Source: Apostichopus japonicus
Taxonomy: Eukaryota; Echinodermata; Holothuroidea; Aspidochirotida; Stichopodidae
Assembly (NCBI RefSeq): GCF_037975245.1
Contig: NC_092570.1
Location: 16,409,418-16,473,417, forward strand
DNA: 64,000 bases
Reading direction: 5' to 3'
In this document: positions 58,873 through 64,000 of the stretch, in pieces
Numbering within the stretch: the stretch's first letter is position 1
Layout: every line of letters begins with the position of its first letter
Translations under genes and position numbers: made by a program
Notes under the pieces: model-generated
Seen by the model: only the letters and a program-made list of their open reading frames with translations
Database searches by the model: none
What the model was told of the DNA's origin: nothing

Positions 58873-59733
58873 CACCAATAGACTAACTAAACTGACTCCA
58901 ATGACGATGAACCTGTTTTGGGAATCGCTCATTTCAGTTACATTCGAAGTAGTTGAGTCCACGAATATTCTTTCCGTTGACATTGATTCTGAAGTTGGAG
59001 GTGAGCAAACGTCCGTTGACGTCACTGTTTCCATTGTGTTAATAATGATATCGTTAGATGATTCACTCTCTGGTGCGATCGCACATCGACTTGTCGATGC
59101 CGATCCACTGAAACAATCATATCTAGTATTAGGATCAGTAGATGATGTGTAGTGTACTTTAACTTTCCTAATTGCCTTTCCTTTATGGATCACCATTTCA
59201 TTGAGTGGTAAAAAATGAGCTGTATTTCCACTGTTTACTACTGTGGATGTCCAAGAACACGTATCCATCTCTCTACAGTAACATGACAACAATATCCAAT
59301 CACCAGGTTTGTAGGGCTCCCCAACGGTACCATTACGAACACATTGAGGACTATTATCATATTTAACATTTAGATCGAGAGTCGCTACCTCCGTTACCTC
59401 TCTTCTATCCATACATGTAAATCTTACGTTACATTTGTACATACCACCATCGCTCATCGCCACACTATTGATTCTGTACTCGGCATAAATCGTTTTTATT
59501 TCTTCAATTACGTTATTTCCATTTTGATCCATAATCGTCACTGTTTCAATAGTTAAATCGCCAGTATAAGAACACCTTAACGTAATATCCGTCTCACCAA
59601 CGAAAACTACTTCGTTATACTCGCCATCCATTAATTCGAACATTACTTGTGATTTTCCCAACGAGGAAATTGAAATGTATATCATGATCACTTCAAAGCA
59701 AATTGTTCTCCTCAATCCTTGTAATTGATACAT
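58873..59733 (-). pseudogene. 5' half of split receptor: ectodomain and half transmembrane
   Basis: From the ATG at 59733: signal peptide, Ig domain 1 (Cys54, D-G-G-M-Y-K-Cys101), Cys-rich domain 2 (loop NSGNTAHFLPL) and stalk, to the first 13 residues of the transmembrane segment (FIVIGVSLVSLLV). The frame then enters the CACTA-like element, adds about 15 residues (HRKSAYSS...) and stops at 58825, giving 302 aa. The ectodomain is intact, so the transcript could give a weakly anchored or secreted form; this is inference. Domain 1 resembles 32848-34257 and domain 2 resembles 14331-15815. Confidence 0.88.
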
Positions 59734-60045
59734 CTTTCTCCTTTCCACTACCCCTTTTTAGAAGAAATATAGTTTCCAAAAGTTCTTCACTTTGTCTCTT
59801 CTCTACTTTGTCTAATCCCCTGGGAAGTCTCCCTGACAGATACAACCGTCACTTAGTGTTTGGCGAATGCACTTGTACAATGTGTATAGGACTAAACGAG
59901 TCGAACGCCGTTTGCTTTATGTTCTTCTTGCCATGTCGAGTTGTATGTAGGAAGTGCTGCAGTGATTGCAGCAACTCAGCTCAGCATGCATGAAGATTGG
60001 TGTAACACTTCACTCCTCACACAATAGACATTTCTTTTTTATATA
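59734..60045 (-). promoter_or_regulatory. Conserved receptor upstream region with TATA-like box
   Basis: Matches 15816-16130. The TATAAAAAA match on the minus strand is at about 60035-60045, about 302 bp before the ATG. The intact promoter region suggests the split gene could still be transcribed. Confidence 0.55.
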
Positions 60046-62408
60046 CTATTTCGTAATATGGTGTATGATGTCAGGTGAAGTGTAAAACGAACTCGTTTAT
60101 ACGAACCCCAGCTTCCCAGTTAGGCCATCAAAGATATCATAGATAAAATATTGTTCTTCGGCATGCACCGATGAAATTCCTTGGAGGGGGGGGGGAGGGG
60201 GGGCTTATGCACTGTTTATGATGTATTTTTTATGTGAAAAGTAATGTGATGCAAAATTTCCCGCGCCGTCTTCAACCGCGTTGCCTAAATTTACATAAAG
60301 GATTAATAACGGCCTCCTGTTATGTTGACGCAATGTGTACAGCAATCCAGCTCAGACTTGACATTTGAGCAAAATTTAACTCATTATGCATCCCATCTCC
60401 ATCCCTTCATTCCCCCGCCCACCCAGCCCTTCCCCCTTCCCGATACTCACCTTTATGTTATTGATCTTCGAAAAAATTGGTGTTGTACCGAGCTTAGCAA
60501 TGAATACGAAGACTATTCACTCCGTTGGCGAGCCGAATACGCCTTTTTTCCCTGGTTGTATTTTGGCAAATAGGTTAGATATCAGAATGATCAAATTGAA
60601 CAAAAATATGCTCTCAACAGACTGTAACCAAGAACTATAAAGACTTCTGTATACATAGCGAACTGCATACATTTCAGAAAAATCGCATACAGTCATGTGA
60701 GAGAACTTTTAACAGCGTTATAATCCTTGCATTCAAAAATAAGATACAGATAAATGATTTTAAAGAAAGCATAGGAGTAGATCAGTCTTTATTCGTCATT
60801 GCTTTTTCTGTAGTATTTTTATAGAAAATGTGTGTCGATGCAATACGTAAAGTAGAATTGGTTTTCTGTGAGATAAAGTGGCAAAAGAAGGTAGACACAT
60901 CTTTTCAAAATCAGACGTAGGGTGATGGATGCCTCCATGCACAGACGTAACGTACAACCGAAAACAATAGTCAATGAAAGTACACTCTGGATTAAATGGC
61001 TTACTTATTAAAATGCATTACATTTCTATATCTGTGGTGTATGGTACGCCAAAACCGACAAAAATGCACACAAACAAATACGTAAACCTAAGTCATTATA
61101 TGAATTCAAAGTTATCGCTGCATAATGACCAAGAACACTTTAAGTCCTTTTTTGGAACTAATAGCACCTCCACATAATGACGAAGAACATTATATTAATC
61201 ATGCGATCCTAACACTGCCACATAAAGGAACGCCAATACCAATTCGTAAGTCCTTACGTGGGGATTCGCATATCGCCACATAGGGACTAACGCAGTTCGT
61301 TAGTCCTTATGTGGCGATTCGAGTATTTAAATAAGGAATAGCGCAGTTCGTTAGTCCTGATGTGGCGATAGGCGAGTATCCACATAAGGACTAACGAATA
61401 TTGTCGGTTTTGGCGCGTAGAACAAAATTAGTAAATCATTTCTCATGCGGTGGGGCTATTTCGAAAAACGTATTGGTTTTGGGGCGTAACTACACACATT
61501 GTTTACGCTATAAACGCAGCAATTATAGTGTACAGCTACAAGCGCGGCGCTGTAGCTATACCTGTGTTGTGGTGTAGTGTAAAGAAACTTATTAGCTATT
61601 TAATCTACTTCGTCTGAATGTCGTATTCAGTAAATTAACCAAATGCGTTAGGAATGAGTGGTTAAAACATGTGGCTCTTAGAACAAAACATGCATGTTTA
61701 TTACATAGCATTCTCACATTATGCCACGCATGGTCAGTGACTCAACAAACAGAAAGTCGGACAAATCTGCAGTGTCATTGAATGTGTTAGTGATAAAGAA
61801 TTCTTTGTTAAACAACTTCTAATACAAGCTACTAGAGTCACCGTGTACTTTCGTCTCGTTTCGTTTATGTTCCCCTACAACATTAAATAGTACAAGTGCA
61901 GAAATAACGAAATAATATGAAGATGGCAATGAACGAGAGGGAAGTATAACTTAAAAAAAACCGAGGGGCTTGTCGAACAGTTTCACTCCATAAAACTTGA
62001 AGAAAAAAAATCAACCCAGGTAGAAAACACATTGTACAGAGGAATTAAAGAAAAAGCAAACAACGCAAAACAAAACGTAGTTATTAGTGCGTAGTGTATT
62101 TGGTTGTATTTATTAGAGAGTATCCCGACTAAAGCCTAATAAAGTACTGTTGTGCTACTAAATTTACACATTGTCTTCACTGACCTTAATTAGCCTCACC
62201 ATGTTTCACCTCACAATTTTTCGATATGGAACTCTTCCCAATCAGGAAATAGACGTCATTGCAAGATTCAGTTGCCTGATGATCGCCGCAGTGAAAGAAC
62301 TCAATGTGTGCGTGAAACTCTGAATTACAACGCTATGGAATAGCATGTTTATACATATATCATTTTAGCTCTGCTCCAATTATATTGAGAACTATACTGC
62401 TATGGATG

Positions 62409-62410
<2 letters not shown>
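60046..62410. repeat. A and C blocks of the duplicated unit
   Basis: The cleanest copy of the A block: it lacks the Crypton and the hAT insertions and so serves as empty site for several of them. It contains the TA-flanked palindromic MITE (61045-61419, hairpin 61272-61318), then the C block (61840-62400). No gene is supported. Confidence 0.78.
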
Positions 62411-62475
<65 letters not shown>

Positions 62476-62584
62476 CACACATATATGTAGCCTATATATA
62501 GTCTATATATATAGCCTATATATATGTATGGCCTATATATATATATATGGCTATATAAATATATATATATATATATATAGCCTA

Positions 62585-62620
<36 letters not shown>

Positions 62621-62680
62621 TGTATGTATGTATGTATGTATATATATATATAGCCTACATATAGCCTATATAAGCCTAAA
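62411..62680. repeat. (TA)n and (TATG)n microsatellite
   Basis: TA run 62411-62468, a variable stretch with repeated TATAGCC units, a (TATG)n run at about 62592-62640, and more TA. It occupies the C/B boundary as in other units. Confidence 0.93.
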
Positions 62681-62686
62681 CAACTG

Positions 62687-64000
62687 TCCATGTGTTTGAC
62701 TAGTAAGTATACCTTGCAAAGATGGTTCAAAAGGCACATTTGAAGCGATTTGAAGCGATTTGAAGTAAAATGTCATCCCTACTTGTGTGTGTGTGTGGGG
62801 GGGGGGGGGCTAAATTTGGGGTCAATACTGAAGATATTTATAAATCAGAATGGTTTCAAGACAGTTCTTGTTATCTAGAAAGCTTTATTTATCCCAGAAA
62901 AAAAAACATATTTACAGTGGCATGCAGTTAGATCATCCCTTTATACATTTATTTATAGAAGTATACTAGATTAATACTTTACAAAGCAAACACGAAATAT
63001 TCAAAATGTTTCATTATTTCCAAAGGTTAAAGATAAGAATTAAGCCATATTCGTCTTTGATATAACCTGCGCTTATACATAAGAATGGTCACTAACATAA
63101 AGAGACATAAACGAGATAAACGTATTTACGGGTTCGGTATAAATAAAGGTTCTGTGTTTTAATAAATCAATATTTATAGATTTCTCTTCTTATATTTCTC
63201 TTACAATTATAATCACATAAGCATCGAATCGATTGAAACAACTGCTTTTGACAATTAAAAGATACTATTGGTAATCCTTTTTAATTTAAATTGTTGATCT
63301 GTATTCTGAAAAAAACGGTGGAACAATTCATTAAGCTTATTTTATATTTTGTTTTAGATTAATTAATAATGCTTAATATGAAATACCTTTTATCAAAATA
63401 GCAACTTCACAGATTGTATAGTTTTTGTTGATCGATATAGCAAAACCAAGAAAACTAGATACTTCTTGGGTTGTATGAACATTGCGATCATGCAGTAATT
63501 AAAAGTAGTATGGTAATTTATCAATGTGACGGCAATACCATTATTATAGCGGAAAATTCCACCACCATATTCCCATTCTATGGTTCTGAAAATCAAAATC
63601 AAATCGACAGAAGGCTCAGCAAACATTTTATATTCCAATGAATTTCATGCAGTCTTATCATCACTATAACACACTTTCATCATATATACATTTCAGAAGA
63701 AACACTCTGTAGACATGTACAAATTGTTGTATTCATTTCAGAATCATTAATCACATTGCCGATGAACATCCACGCATTAATAAAACAAGACGTATTATAA
63801 ACAAAACATGGAACTGGATTATTCTCCTCTTCTTTAACATTTGGTCCCTTGTAGATTGAAAGTTATTACCTGAATTTGTCCGCTGAAAATAAGTCTATAT
63901 AGCAAACTACTTTTGTTTGGTCGTTGTTTACAATTACTCATGGAAAGCACTAACCGGGGATAAGTAAAATTTTAAGTATATTATCACTTACTTTGCAATG
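62687..64000. repeat. B block, cut by the window end
   Basis: Matches 38143-39700 forward and 16700-18290 inverted. Includes the minus-strand TIEWEYGGG stretch (about 63560-63590). Continues past the window. No gene is supported. Confidence 0.75.

Overview
This is a eukaryotic nuclear window with metazoan character. There are no bacterial operons, the intergenic space is AT-rich and full of (TA)n microsatellites, and there are many animal-type transposons (hAT, CACTA/EnSpm-like, Crypton, LINE, tRNA-derived SINE, LTR remnants). The host genes are membrane receptors with Ig-like domains and tyrosine-motif tails. A marine deuterostome invertebrate (an echinoderm, for example) would fit, but the species cannot be proved from the sequence.

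The core of the window is a tandem array of immune-receptor-like genes, all on the minus strand and each readable as one uninterrupted exon. They lie at 7355-8980 (divergent founder-like member), 14331-15815, 25205-26638, 32848-34257, 41680-43077, and a sixth copy at 53960-59733 that is split. Each encodes a signal peptide, an Ig domain with the canonical D-x-G-x-Y-x-C signature (degenerate in the first gene), a second Cys-rich Ig-like domain, a Ser/Thr-rich stalk, one transmembrane helix and a tyrosine-rich cytoplasmic tail. The tails carry sequences matching ITIM (S-L-Y-A-x-I/V) or ITSM (T-x-Y-x-x-V) consensus motifs and a conserved Y-D-S-P motif. This arrangement resembles clustered inhibitory or paired leukocyte receptors, here in a probable invertebrate. 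Two further copies are decayed tail fragments (about 29149-29735 and 37540-38142), and a signal-peptide fragment lies at 30890-31061.

The array grew by duplication of a long unit. Reading left to right the unit is: receptor gene (minus), conserved upstream region with a TATA-like box about 300 bp before the ATG, an A block (about 2 kb), a C block, a (TA)n tract, a B block (1-2 kb), then a D block that is the 3' flank of the next gene. Units differ by clean mobile-element insertions, and paralogous empty sites let their boundaries be read: a Crypton (19740-21258), hAT elements (21916-23011, 28014-28303, 35740-36605, 40688-41059, and a full-length 6.6-kb hAT at 43915-50491), a solo-LTR candidate (34814-35353) and a 4.35-kb CACTA-like element (54520-58872). 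The last interrupts the sixth receptor inside its transmembrane segment. One B+C block (about 16239-18900) is inverted.

The first 13 kb outside the first receptor hold repeats: an LTR-like element containing a long foldback element, two hAT MITEs with perfect 8-bp target duplications, two tRNA-derived SINE copies and a decayed LINE.
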